From assembly GCA_029688825.1 (NCBI GenBank), contig JARUKX010000002.1, positions 177,358 through 241,357 of the forward strand: 64,000 bases of DNA, given 5' to 3'. The notes under the pieces are model-generated. The model was not told the origin of the DNA. It saw only the letters and a program-made list of their open reading frames with translations, and did no database searches. Shown here piece by piece: positions 1-8,594 of this stretch. Both the position numbers and the translations under genes were made by a program. Each line of letters opens with the position of its first letter. The stretch's first letter is position 1. The DNA is from Haloarculaceae archaeon H-GB1-1 (GTDB lineage: Archaea > Halobacteriota > Halobacteria > Halobacteriales > Haloarculaceae).

Positions 1-1
1 C

Positions 2-190
2 TGGGCCCCCTCGAACTCGCTGGAGAACGACCTCGCGAGCGGGACTCGCCAAGACGACTGGCTGACCCAGCCGCCCAACCCTGACGTTACAACCCACCGT
101 CCGCGGCATACTGGGGGCGCTGCAGCCACCGCCGATCGAGGAAGTGCCGACCGATCCGCCGGCCTTGACACCGGCGAGGAGGCTCGCTGA
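2..190 (+). CDS. 3' end of an unknown protein in a conjugation-type operon (partial)
   Basis: An open frame enters from the window edge and runs 62 codons to a TGA that shares its last base with the ATG of the next gene, a usual sign of translational coupling in one operon. The visible C-terminus is hydrophilic and rich in Asp, Thr, Gly and Pro, with no membrane segment or motif I recognise. Its position directly before a membrane protein and a VirB4-type ATPase suggests a role in the same transfer apparatus; that is inference only. Confidence 0.55.
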   Translation, partial: WAPSNSLENDLASGTRQDDWLTQPPNPDVTTHRPRHTGGAAATADRGSADRSAGLDTGEEAR

Positions 191-1719
191 TGTCGACTGG
201 CGACCGCTCGACGCTCGATCTCGTGAACTTCGAGAACGTCCGCGACGGGGGCGTCGTCGAGACACCGACGGCCTACGCGATGCTCGTCGAGGTCGAACCC
301 CGCGAGTGGCTCACCCTCTCCGAGGAACGGCGGTCGGGCGTCTACGTCTCGTTCCTGACGTTCCTCCGGGGCCTCCAGTTCCCGGTACAGTTCCTGACGA
401 TGACCACCGAGTTCGACGGCGAGCAGTACCTCGAACAGTTCGTCGGACCAGAGTCGCCGAGCACTCCGAGCGGGACAACCACGCCAGTGGCGGATCCTGA
501 TACGGCAGATTCCGATGCGACCGGTCCCAGTACGAACGACTCGCCGGAGGAAGTGTCGGCGACCGACGGCGGCGTTGCAACCGAAGCGAACTCCGACTCC
601 GTGGCCGACTCGGCGGTACTCGAGTACGGTCGACTGGCCCACGCCGAGTGGCTGGACCGAACGCTGAGGATGGCGAACGTCCGCGATCGACGGTTCTTCG
701 TCGCAGTCGCGGTCGACAAGGGAGAGGACGACGGCGAGGGCGGCAGACGATTCGACGGGATTCGCGACGCTCTCCCACTTCCCACGCGGTCCCGGTCGGT
801 CGAGGCCGAGGAGTTCTATCTGGATGAGGTGTGGGCTCGCGCCCAGCGCGTCGCTTCCCAGTTGCCCCGGACCCGCGTGGAGGCGAACATCCTCGACTCC
901 CGCGAGGCAGTGATGAACGTCCTCTATCGTGTGTACAGGGGACGGGAACCACCAGTTGCGTTCAACCAGGGCACGCTCGTTCGGGCCGCTGACGATGCGC
1001 TCACCGATGCTGCTGGCGACTCCCTTGACTTGGAGGACGTCTTCGAGGATGCCGACCGCCAGGAGGCAACCGCCGCCGAGGAGACTAACCCCGAGGTACG
1101 TCCCGAGACGGTCGGTGACCTTCCGTACGACGGGCGCGTCCAGGAGGAGTACGTGGAGACCGTCGACAGATCTCGTCTCCTCCAGTGGTACGTCCGCAAC
1201 GTCGGGCCGATCGGACGAGGAGAACAGTACCACTCCCCGATGTCGGTCTATCTCGGGACCGGCGCGTTTGTCGTGAGCCTCGTTCTCGCGGTCGTCGCGC
1301 TCGGGCTCTTCCTCGGCAGTGCACAAAACCTCCCCATTGACGCGCCACCGGTAGTGGTGCGGGAACTTTCGTTCGGCCTCGCCGCGGGGAGTCTCCCGAC
1401 GTTCCTGCTGAGTTTGGTCGTCTTGCTCCCGTCACGGCGGTTAGCGAAGGCCCTCGCCGTGCTCGGGACTGGTGTGACGGCTGCGGCCATCGCGCTGTTC
1501 GAGGCGGCATACCCAGCGCAGTGGAGCAGCACTCCGACGGGCCAGACGGCGGTCGTAGTGCCGGTGTACGCCGTTGGTCTGTTCGTCCTCGTCGTGGCCG
1601 TCGGCTTCGCCGTTCGCTCGCGACGGGCCGCGCTCGACCACGTAGAGGAGACGCCAGTGCGAGAGGAGCCCGCCCCATCCGAGGACATCACCTCCCGCCC
1701 AGAGGGGAGCGATGACTGA
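190..1719 (+). CDS. Membrane protein of the conjugation operon (PrgI/VirB3-like position), four C-terminal helices
   Basis: The 509-residue product has a soluble N-terminal two thirds with a Ser/Thr/Asp-rich linker near residues 95-140. Four hydrophobic segments lie near residues 352-376, 393-418, 422-444 and 455-480. The N-terminal part reads like the small domain that precedes VirB4 in haloarchaeal mobile elements (a 'LTFLRGLQFPVQFLTM' stretch near residue 55), here on an unusually large protein. It overlaps the preceding stop by one base and lies 66 bases before the likely VirB4 start. I infer an inner-membrane partner of the VirB4 ATPase. Family assignment is by context and weak resemblance, not by a diagnostic motif. 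Confidence 0.7.
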   Translation: MSTGDRSTLDLVNFENVRDGGVVETPTAYAMLVEVEPREWLTLSEERRSGVYVSFLTFLRGLQFPVQFLTMTTEFDGEQYLEQFVGPESPSTPSGTTTPVADPDTADSDATGPSTNDSPEEVSATDGGVATEANSDSVADSAVLEYGRLAHAEWLDRTLRMANVRDRRFFVAVAVDKGEDDGEGGRRFDGIRDALPLPTRSRSVEAEEFYLDEVWARAQRVASQLPRTRVEANILDSREAVMNVLYRVYRGREPPVAFNQGTLVRAADDALTDAAGDSLDLEDVFEDADRQEATAAEETNPEVRPETVGDLPYDGRVQEEYVETVDRSRLLQWYVRNVGPIGRGEQYHSPMSVYLGTGAFVVSLVLAVVALGLFLGSAQNLPIDAPPVVVRELSFGLAAGSLPTFLLSLVVLLPSRRLAKALAVLGTGVTAAAIALFEAAYPAQWSSTPTGQTAVVVPVYAVGLFVLVVAVGFAVRSRRAALDHVEETPVREEPAPSEDITSRPEGSDD

Positions 1720-1785
1720 GGCATCTTGCCTGAAGCGGGACCGCGCTCGAACACTCTCCCCTGCTCTGAACACCCCTATTCGCTC

Positions 1786-4176
1786 ATGATCCAACGATTC
1801 AAACACGCATTCGGAATTGACGGACCCGACGCCGGCGTCGAGTCCGTCCCGATCGACGACCTGTCCGGCGAGGAGACCCAGCACGCCATCGACTACCTGC
1901 ACCTCCTCGACCGCGAGACCACCACCGAGAACATCGAGTGGGCGGCCTACCAGTTGCAGGCTGACGAGGTCGGCCTCGCGAACGCGATGGAGACGCTCGA
2001 GGAACGGGGCGAACTCGACAAGCGTCTCGTTGCCCCGCGACTCGTCGAGGACCACCCCCAGTTCCAGATCCGCGACGACACCGTCTCGCAGATCCTGACC
2101 GTCACCTCCCTGCCCCGGAAGGTGGGCCTCGGATGGCTCGTCCCGTTGACCCTCGCCGATGTCGACCTCCGGCTCACCTTCCATGTCCGTCCCCGGGAGC
2201 CGAAGGACGTTCGCCGCCAGCTCCAGAAGCGCTACACGCAGGCGGTCACCTCGCTCGCGCTCAAGCAGAAGCGCGGGCGGACCGACACCTACCAGGACCA
2301 ACTCGACCGGGAGGACCTCGAACGCTTGCTCCAGCGGACTATCCGAGGTACCACCAAGCTGTACGATGTCGCGATCTACCTCGAACTGGTCGCGGACTCC
2401 CGAGACGACCTGGACGGGATGCTCGACCGGGTGGAAGCCATCCTCGCCGAGCAAGACGTCGAACTGAGCCCGGTCAAACACCAGCAACTCGACGCGATGG
2501 ACGCCGTCGCGCCGGTCGTGACCGATCCGGTCGATAACACCCACCCGATCCAGCTCGAAGCGCTCGGGACGTTCTTCAACCTCGTCGAACCCTCCATCTA
2601 CGACCCGAACGGCGTACTGTTGGGGTTCGACGATACCAAGCGTCCGGTCATCCTGAACCGGTACGCCTTGTCGGGCCACTCGATGGCGATCTCGGGGAAG
2701 ACCGGGTCGGGCAAGAGCTACTTCCGGAAGCTGGAGATCTACCGTCGACTGCTCGCGGATCCGAACGTCCAGTGCATCCTGTTCGATCCCGCTGGTGACG
2801 ACTATCCCCGGTTCGCAACCTCGCTCGGAGGCGAGGTGATCCGCTTCGGCGGAGACTACACGGTCAACCCGATGGACATCTCGCCGCCTGCGACGTCCGA
2901 ACAGGAGACTGGCGACGACACGTATGCGCTAACGATTCGGTCGGTGATCGAGATGCTTCATACCCACTTCGACCAGCGTGACGGGATGTCTGCTGGCGAG
3001 GAGGGCGTGCTCATCCAGGCGGCGCATTACGCCTACATCTCGAAAGGGATCATCCTCGGCGACTTCGAGACCTATGACCAGGAGTCACCCACGCTCGATG
3101 ACCTCATCCGCGGTGTCAACGTGATCGCTGCCGGCGGGCTCGAGGCGGCGCGGGAAGCAGAGGTTATCGACGAGGCCGAACTCGAACTGTTCCAGTCCTA
3201 CGGGGTGACCGGTACTGAGAACGACGAAGAGCAGCCTGCCGGGGGGACGCCGCACGGTGGCGGAAGTATCTCGATCTCGGATACGATCGTCACGCCGACC
3301 GACCATCATCAGGAACTCGCGCGGAACCTCCAGCCGAAGTTCGAGTCGTTCAAACCGGGCGGTATCAACAACAATCTGAACGGCCAGACGAACCTGGACC
3401 TCTCCTCACGGCTGGTCGTGATGGATATGAGTTCGTTCGCGGATACTGGCGAGATGCCGCTGATTCTGCACGCCATGCTCTCGTGGGCTTACCTCGAAGC
3501 CAAGCGCTCGCCGTACAAGGTCGATGTCACGTTCGACGAGGCGCATTACCTGCTGGGGCGGCCCGCAGCCCGCGATCTGATCAACCTGTATATCCGCCAC
3601 GCCCGGCACTACGAGGCCGGGCTGACGCTAATGAGCCAGACCTCTCATGAGTTCGTCCGGACGAACGAGCGCCGGGAGGTGTACGAGAACTGTGACGTGA
3701 AGTGCCTGTTCTACGCCGAGTCCGTCTCCGAGCAGACCCAGCAGTACTACGGGTTGTCGAGCGACGAGATCAGATTCATCCAGTCAGCCGCCCGCGGGCA
3801 AGACTCAGACTACTCGGAGTGTCTACTCGCGACCAGCGTCCACGGCCGGCGTCGTCTGGAGGTGCGAAGTGGCCCGTTCGAGCACCACGTCCTCGACGAC
3901 GCGCTCGACCCGTGGGAGTGGCTGGCCGAGACGGAGGGCATCACCGGTGTGGATGCCCCGGGAGACGACGTACTACCGGCGGATATCGAGTTGACCGACC
4001 TTCCGCACGTGATGAACCGGGACATGGATCTCGAGATGGCGATGCGAGAGTCTCACGAGGACGGGATCAACGTCGCCATCGAGGGATTAGAGAACGATAC
4101 TTCCGATGTGAATAACGGGGATAGCCCGGACGACAGCGACTACGACCACCCGCCGGATTCTGGGGAGGACAGCTGA
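1786..4176 (+). CDS. VirB4/TraC-type conjugative transfer ATPase
   Basis: This 796-residue protein has the features of a VirB4/TraC ATPase of type IV secretion: a Walker A motif GKTGSGKS about 305 residues in, a Walker B stretch VDVTFDEAHYLL about 585 residues in, then a 'LTLMSQTSHEF' segment matching the post-Walker-B region of the family. The N-terminal ~250 residues resemble the CagE/TrbE/VirB domain. It would energise substrate transfer or pilus assembly at the membrane. The ATG at 1786 is preferred; an in-frame TTG at 1726 would add 20 residues of poor character. The tail is Asp/Glu-rich, as is normal for salt-in proteins. The gene after it overlaps or is closely spaced. Confidence 0.9.
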   Translation: MIQRFKHAFGIDGPDAGVESVPIDDLSGEETQHAIDYLHLLDRETTTENIEWAAYQLQADEVGLANAMETLEERGELDKRLVAPRLVEDHPQFQIRDDTVSQILTVTSLPRKVGLGWLVPLTLADVDLRLTFHVRPREPKDVRRQLQKRYTQAVTSLALKQKRGRTDTYQDQLDREDLERLLQRTIRGTTKLYDVAIYLELVADSRDDLDGMLDRVEAILAEQDVELSPVKHQQLDAMDAVAPVVTDPVDNTHPIQLEALGTFFNLVEPSIYDPNGVLLGFDDTKRPVILNRYALSGHSMAISGKTGSGKSYFRKLEIYRRLLADPNVQCILFDPAGDDYPRFATSLGGEVIRFGGDYTVNPMDISPPATSEQETGDDTYALTIRSVIEMLHTHFDQRDGMSAGEEGVLIQAAHYAYISKGIILGDFETYDQESPTLDDLIRGVNVIAAGGLEAAREAEVIDEAELELFQSYGVTGTENDEEQPAGGTPHGGGSISISDTIVTPTDHHQELARNLQPKFESFKPGGINNNLNGQTNLDLSSRLVVMDMSSFADTGEMPLILHAMLSWAYLEAKRSPYKVDVTFDEAHYLLGRPAARDLINLYIRHARHYEAGLTLMSQTSHEFVRTNERREVYENCDVKCLFYAESVSEQTQQYYGLSSDEIRFIQSAARGQDSDYSECLLATSVHGRRRLEVRSGPFEHHVLDDALDPWEWLAETEGITGVDAPGDDVLPADIELTDLPHVMNRDMDLEMAMRESHEDGINVAIEGLENDTSDVNNGDSPDDSDYDHPPDSGEDS

Positions 4177-4260
4177 TGCGGGCCCGGCCCGACGGTGAGC
4201 CGTTCCCTTCCTGTCTCGTCTCCGCCAGGCGGCGGTCGCGACCGACGGCGGGTGAGCGTC

Positions 4261-6255
4261 GTGGGTGACCTGCTGGACTTCGGCTGGCTGCCGGACGCAA
4301 TCGTCCGGGCGATCTTCGAGTTCATCCGTAACCTGCTGGTCGGGGCGATCAACGCGATGTTCAACTTCGGGTTGAAGCCGCTGATCACGATCAACCCGGG
4401 CATCCTGACCGACGCTCAGTTCGTCGCCGCCTGGGACGACGTCTTCGAGTTGTCGATCGCCCTGCTGCCGATCCTCATTGCGGCCGGGCTGATCGTGATG
4501 CCGTTCAGCGAGGATCGAGAGGCGTCGCTCTGGCAGATGGTCGCCCGGATCGTCGCGGTCATCGTCTTCATCGCCATCTCGAAGCCACTGTTTGCGTTCA
4601 TGATCGAGGCTTCGAACGGCGTAACGACCGCTCTCGCCCCGGCGACGTTCAAAATGACGTTCGATGCTGACCTCGGTGGCAGCTGGGGCTCGACCCTTGG
4701 AATGGGGGTTCAACTGATCGCGCTGTTGGTTGCAGTTCCGTTGATGTTGATCGCGACTATCCTCGCGACGCTCCTGCTGGCGCTCCGGCAGTTTCTGGTG
4801 GTGACGGTGGCGCTCGGTGCACCGTTCTTCGCCGTCCTCTGGTACGCCAACTGGGGGCCGATGAAGTCGGTGAGCAAGTTCGCTGCAACGTGGTTGAGGA
4901 TGGGTATCTACGGCCTGCTGGTCGGGCCGATTATTGCGCTGGTGATGCGGGTGTTCGACGTGATCGCGACCGGTGGAATCACTGCCTCTGGAGGTGACGC
5001 TATCGCATCGTTTTACATCGCGTCGGCGCTGGCACTGATGTTCCCGATCATCCTGTTCGTGGTGATCTGGAAGACCATCGGCTGGGCCGGCCAGCCCCTC
5101 GGCGTCGACGCCGCGTTCACCACGACCGTAGCCGCCGCGATTGCCGCCACAGGGGTCGGGGCGGTTGCCGTTGGTGCCGGTGCAGGGTCTGGCGCTGTGA
5201 GTAGTGCCTCGAAGTCCTCTGCCGCCGGTGCGAGCGGGGGCGGAGGGTCGAGTGGCGGAGGCAGTGGCTCCAGCGGGGGCTCTGCTGGGAGCAGTAGTGG
5301 ATCTTCAGGTGGGACGGCGACCGATCCCTCCGCAGGGACCTCCAACTCAAGCGTCGGTGGGACGATGCGGAACAGCATATCGGACGCTCTTAGTACGCGT
5401 GAGCCACCTGTTGAGGACAAGGTCAACCCTGCATCTGGCCCATTCAGCAAAGCGAAGGATTACGCTGGAGGAAAAGTCACAGGGATTCCAGGGGTCCAGA
5501 CGGCTAGCTCGCAGGCTAGCCGAGCCAGAAGCACGGCGAAAGGACTGGGATCGAAAACAAAGAGTGCAGGGGTGGCCGGGGCCCGGAAAGCAGTGGGGGC
5601 CCAGAGTATTGACGCCCACCGAAAGACAATCGCTGAGAACCTGAGCACAGCTGATGAGGCCGACGCAAACCGCGAATTCCTCACGGAAGCGTACCAAAAC
5701 GGCGAGTTCGATGTTGCGGAGGCCGCCGACCGCGGCATCTTGACCGACTCCGAGCAACCTGCAGAAGGTGTTTCTACGGTCACTCCCGACACCGAAGGGA
5801 GAGTGACATACGCTACCAGCGAGGGCGGAGAAGCGACAGTCAGTCTCAACGACAGAGCTCAGCATCTCGGGGGGCAGGCGCACACGCTCAGAGAGGGGGC
5901 TTCGAAGTCGGCCCGGAGCGTGAAACGGATCAGAACCGCTCAGACCGCCGCAAAGACTCCCGGTCGAGCAGCCGTTTCGACCGGCCGAGCCGGCAAGCAG
6001 ATCGGGAAAGCTGGTGTTCAGACCGGGAAGGCAAGCGGGGTCGTCTTCGCCGGCGCAATGACGCGAAGCCCATACGCAGCCTACCAGATCGGCAAGCGTG
6101 GCGGGAAACATCTTATTGGTCCCGGAGACAGTCCCCAGCCAGACGACTCGTCGGGCGAGGCCGATATCGACTGGGCAACCCAACGTGACGGCCCTGGACA
6201 GGCCACTGAGCCGCCGTGGGACGACGACGGAGGTGAGGCCTCCGAGACGGTATGA
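4261..6255 (+). CDS. VirB6/TrbL-like polytopic membrane protein
   Basis: The first ~310 residues hold six to seven hydrophobic segments, including an amphipathic lead and a 'LRQFLVVTVALGAPFFAVLWY' type block common in TrbL/VirB6 channel components. A Gly/Ser-rich linker (codons around 5170-5330) then leads to a ~300-residue hydrophilic tail with Ala/Lys/Ser repeats. This is the expected architecture for the channel-forming membrane component next to VirB4. The start is ambiguous: GTG codons at 4195, 4252 and 4261 are all in frame. A separate 30-codon frame beginning with an ATG that overlaps the VirB4 stop (4176-4268) covers this zone and may only carry ribosomes across. The gene ends in an ATGA overlap with the next. 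Confidence 0.75.
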   Translation: MGDLLDFGWLPDAIVRAIFEFIRNLLVGAINAMFNFGLKPLITINPGILTDAQFVAAWDDVFELSIALLPILIAAGLIVMPFSEDREASLWQMVARIVAVIVFIAISKPLFAFMIEASNGVTTALAPATFKMTFDADLGGSWGSTLGMGVQLIALLVAVPLMLIATILATLLLALRQFLVVTVALGAPFFAVLWYANWGPMKSVSKFAATWLRMGIYGLLVGPIIALVMRVFDVIATGGITASGGDAIASFYIASALALMFPIILFVVIWKTIGWAGQPLGVDAAFTTTVAAAIAATGVGAVAVGAGAGSGAVSSASKSSAAGASGGGGSSGGGSGSSGGSAGSSSGSSGGTATDPSAGTSNSSVGGTMRNSISDALSTREPPVEDKVNPASGPFSKAKDYAGGKVTGIPGVQTASSQASRARSTAKGLGSKTKSAGVAGARKAVGAQSIDAHRKTIAENLSTADEADANREFLTEAYQNGEFDVAEAADRGILTDSEQPAEGVSTVTPDTEGRVTYATSEGGEATVSLNDRAQHLGGQAHTLREGASKSARSVKRIRTAQTAAKTPGRAAVSTGRAGKQIGKAGVQTGKASGVVFAGAMTRSPYAAYQIGKRGGKHLIGPGDSPQPDDSSGEADIDWATQRDGPGQATEPPWDDDGGEASETV

Positions 6256-6470
6256 GTCGGTCTGAACCGAGCTCGAGGCGAGAAGTTATATTTCAGTACC
6301 GGCATGAATCGTACGTAGACCATCGTGAGCGCATCTTTCGACGCCGTTTTCGATGGCCGTTCCACCTCACGGCTCGCATGACCACACTCTCTGGCGCGGC
6401 TCAACCGTGCCGACTGCCACGCTCGCACCCTCGCGAACTTCCTGAGACTTCAGTTCGTGTGATTCGATGA
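6252..6470 (+). CDS. Small basic protein (72 aa) coupled on both sides
   Basis: The reading frame begins in an ATGA overlap with the VirB6-like gene and ends in an ATGA overlap with the AAA+ gene. Two such junctions make a true, translationally coupled gene more likely than a chance frame. The product is Arg-rich (near residues 8-36), which is unusual among the acidic proteins of this organism and could mean nucleic-acid or acidic-partner binding. No domain is recognised. The alternative is a spacer frame kept open only to pass ribosomes to the next gene. Confidence 0.5.
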   Translation: MSRSEPSSRREVIFQYRHESYVDHRERIFRRRFRWPFHLTARMTTLSGAAQPCRLPRSHPRELPETSVRVIR

Positions 6471-8056
6471 ATCTCCTCAATACCTTGTTCGCTGTCGTTT
6501 CCTTCATCGGGTTCTTTGCGGCTGTGGAGTACGTGACCTACCGAGTCATGGAGCGAGAGCACCGAAAGAGAAACATCTATCGGCTGTTCTTTGCGTTCGC
6601 GTGGACAGCACTGGCGCTCGCTCACATGTGGGTGGTCGCACCTCTTCTCAATTTGCCGCCGACCGCTACGATCGGACTGGGCTTTGGTCTCCTATTTGTG
6701 TTTATTGCAGGAGGTCTCGGTATTCCGGGCCTGAGGGCGATAGCGGAGGTCGGACTGTATCCTTTCGCCCAGGTGTATGAGCTATTCGTGGTACTGTTGC
6801 TCCTCGCTGAGGGGGTGACGCTAGCTGCATCCTTTATCCAGGTACTACAGTTTAGTTTCCTAACAGGGATTGGCCCAACCGATCCACAACTGCAGGCAAC
6901 ACTTGGGCTAGGAATCGCAGCCTCATTCGTCGGACTGACCTTCTACGATCCTCGAGGGGAGAACGGCTACTACTACGTCGCCGGACACAACCTGCCCGGC
7001 CCCGAGATAGATTCAGAGGCGATCAAGCAAATGATGGAGAATAGACACTCAGATACGGGCGAGTCCCTCGATCAAGAGGTTACCTCGTCCGGTACTGAGG
7101 ATATGGAGGATAGGAGTCGCTGTTCGGAGACCTCACGAACACTGGCGAAAGCTTCGGGCGATTCGGAATTCGAATACAACTGGACGCAATCGAACGTCGG
7201 CTTCGACGATATCGGCGGCTACTACGAGGTCAAAGAGCGACTCGCCGAGGAAGTTCTCCAGCCGGTTCGAGCGACTGCACGCGGCGACGACCGCTACGAC
7301 CGCTTCGGGATCGAACCTTCCCAAGGAATCCTCTTCCACGGGCCTCCGGGGACTGGAAAAACCCTGTTTGCCCGCGCACTCGCCGGCGAGCTCGGCATCC
7401 CGTTCGTGGAACTCGGACCGGCAGATGTGACCAGCAAGTGGATCAACGAGGGTCCTCAACGGGTGCGTCAGCTGTTCGAGGAGGCAGCGTCGGTCGGCTC
7501 CTGTATAATATTCCTCGATGAGGCCGAACACCTCTTCGGCGGTCGTGACGTCGGAGCTGGAGGGGCTCACGCCGAGGACCGGAAGATCACCAGCGAACTT
7601 CTTGTCCACCTCACCGCCGAGGACCGAACGGCGATCGTTATCGGGGCGACGAATCGCTCGGAGGATATCGACCCCGCGATTCTCCGCCCAGGGCGGCTCG
7701 CGACGCACGTCGAGATCGGACTTCCTAGTGAGGAGAGCAGACACGCAATACTTCAGGCGAAACTGGAGGGCGTGCCACACGACCTCACTGGTGTTCAGCT
7801 GGCGATTCTGGCGAGTCACACCGACGGCTGCAGCGGCGCCGACATCGAGGAGTTGGTTACAGATGCGAAGCGCCGAGCGGCGAGACGCGACGCCGATGCG
7901 GTCTCGTTCGAGGACTTTCCGGCGGTCAAGGAGTTCGGGACGGGCTCGGACGATACCGATCCTAACGCAATCTTGGATGTCGATTCGGGTGATCAGAACT
8001 CGATTAGGCCGTCAACAGAGGATCACGAAGATGACTCCGCAGTCGGATTCCAGTGA
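6467..8056 (+). CDS. Membrane-anchored AAA+ ATPase (CDC48/FtsH-type module)
   Basis: Residues 1-165 contain about four to five hydrophobic segments. After a charged linker comes one AAA+ module with Walker A GPPGTGKT (about residue 292), pore-loop-like 'SKWINEGPQRVRQLF', Walker B 'IIFLDEAEHLF' (about residue 346), and an arginine-finger/sensor region 'PAILRPGRLATHVEIGLP'. No HExxH zinc protease domain follows, so it is not a full FtsH. It is more like a single-ring CDC48-type unfoldase tethered to the membrane. Its place at the end of a VirB4/VirB6 operon, with an ATGA overlap upstream, suggests a role in assembling, remodelling or clearing the transfer machinery. That role is inferred. Confidence 0.85.
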   Translation: MNLLNTLFAVVSFIGFFAAVEYVTYRVMEREHRKRNIYRLFFAFAWTALALAHMWVVAPLLNLPPTATIGLGFGLLFVFIAGGLGIPGLRAIAEVGLYPFAQVYELFVVLLLLAEGVTLAASFIQVLQFSFLTGIGPTDPQLQATLGLGIAASFVGLTFYDPRGENGYYYVAGHNLPGPEIDSEAIKQMMENRHSDTGESLDQEVTSSGTEDMEDRSRCSETSRTLAKASGDSEFEYNWTQSNVGFDDIGGYYEVKERLAEEVLQPVRATARGDDRYDRFGIEPSQGILFHGPPGTGKTLFARALAGELGIPFVELGPADVTSKWINEGPQRVRQLFEEAASVGSCIIFLDEAEHLFGGRDVGAGGAHAEDRKITSELLVHLTAEDRTAIVIGATNRSEDIDPAILRPGRLATHVEIGLPSEESRHAILQAKLEGVPHDLTGVQLAILASHTDGCSGADIEELVTDAKRRAARRDADAVSFEDFPAVKEFGTGSDDTDPNAILDVDSGDQNSIRPSTEDHEDDSAVGFQ

Positions 8057-8094
8057 GTGACGCAGGTCGAGCGAGCAGCGTGGAATTACCGAAC

Positions 8095-8136
8095 GTTACC
8101 CCACAGAGTAATGAGGATCCCGCTACGTGGGGTAAC
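8095..8136. promoter_or_regulatory. Perfect 10-bp inverted repeat directly before a start codon
   Basis: GTTACCCCAC at 8095-8104 and its exact reverse complement GTGGGGTAAC at 8127-8136 are separated by 22 bases. The second arm ends one base before the ATG at 8138. The spacing suits either an operator for a dimeric repressor or an RNA hairpin that would bury the start codon. It separates the transfer operon from the 129-residue protein gene. Confidence 0.6.
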
Positions 8137-8137
8137 T

Positions 8138-8527
8138 ATGTCTGAGGAGTCATCGGGAAAGCCACCGGCGCCGGACCTCCCGAAGTATCTCCGTGAGCCA
8201 CTCGAAAAGCAGTCGCCAGAGCGATTGGAGACAGTCGCGACATATGCACAGGAGCTCGCCGACTGGAAGCGACAGGAGCGCCAGGATGAGCTTGAACGGC
8301 GTCGTGCCGAAGAAGAAGTCGACGAAGAACAACTCGCAGAGCTTAAAGACCGGGAAGTCTCGACCGATCCTGAAGACTATGAGGATGTCCCTGCCAGCGG
8401 CGCGTACATCACGGTCAAGACGACCAAACAGACCGATCAGAAAAAATACAAGTACTACTACTGGCAATGGCGGGAGGGCGATTCATGGAAGAACGAGTAC
8501 ATTGCGCCAGTGAATCCACAACAGTAG
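8138..8527 (+). CDS. Conserved-type hypothetical protein with charged coiled coil (DUF6788-like C-terminus)
   Basis: The 129-residue product has a Pro-rich start, a strongly charged helical/coiled-coil stretch (about residues 30-75, with runs of Glu, Arg and Gln), and an aromatic C-terminus with 'YKYYYWQWREG' and 'YIAPV'. That last part resembles short proteins annotated DUF6788, which carry a similar Tyr-rich beta-hairpin. The ATG at 8138 is chosen because it follows the inverted repeat; a GTG at 8057 right after the AAA+ stop would add 27 residues of less likely sequence. A DNA-binding or adaptor role in the mobile element is possible but not shown. Confidence 0.7.
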   Translation: MSEESSGKPPAPDLPKYLREPLEKQSPERLETVATYAQELADWKRQERQDELERRRAEEEVDEEQLAELKDREVSTDPEDYEDVPASGAYITVKTTKQTDQKKYKYYYWQWREGDSWKNEYIAPVNPQQ

Positions 8528-8594
8528 GGTGACTCCTGAGGTGAAAGGTTGATCGAATCCTCGTCTGCGGTTCACCGCACTAGCAATCAATGAG

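Noticed and set aside
1441..2679. 412-codon minus-strand open frame
   Set aside because: High-GC shadow of the VirB4 gene; no motif, and the opposite strand has clear Walker motifs.
4176..4268. 30-codon frame overlapping the VirB4 stop
   Set aside because: Good start overlap but an Arg/Pro-rich peptide with no support; may only serve translational coupling to the VirB6-like gene.
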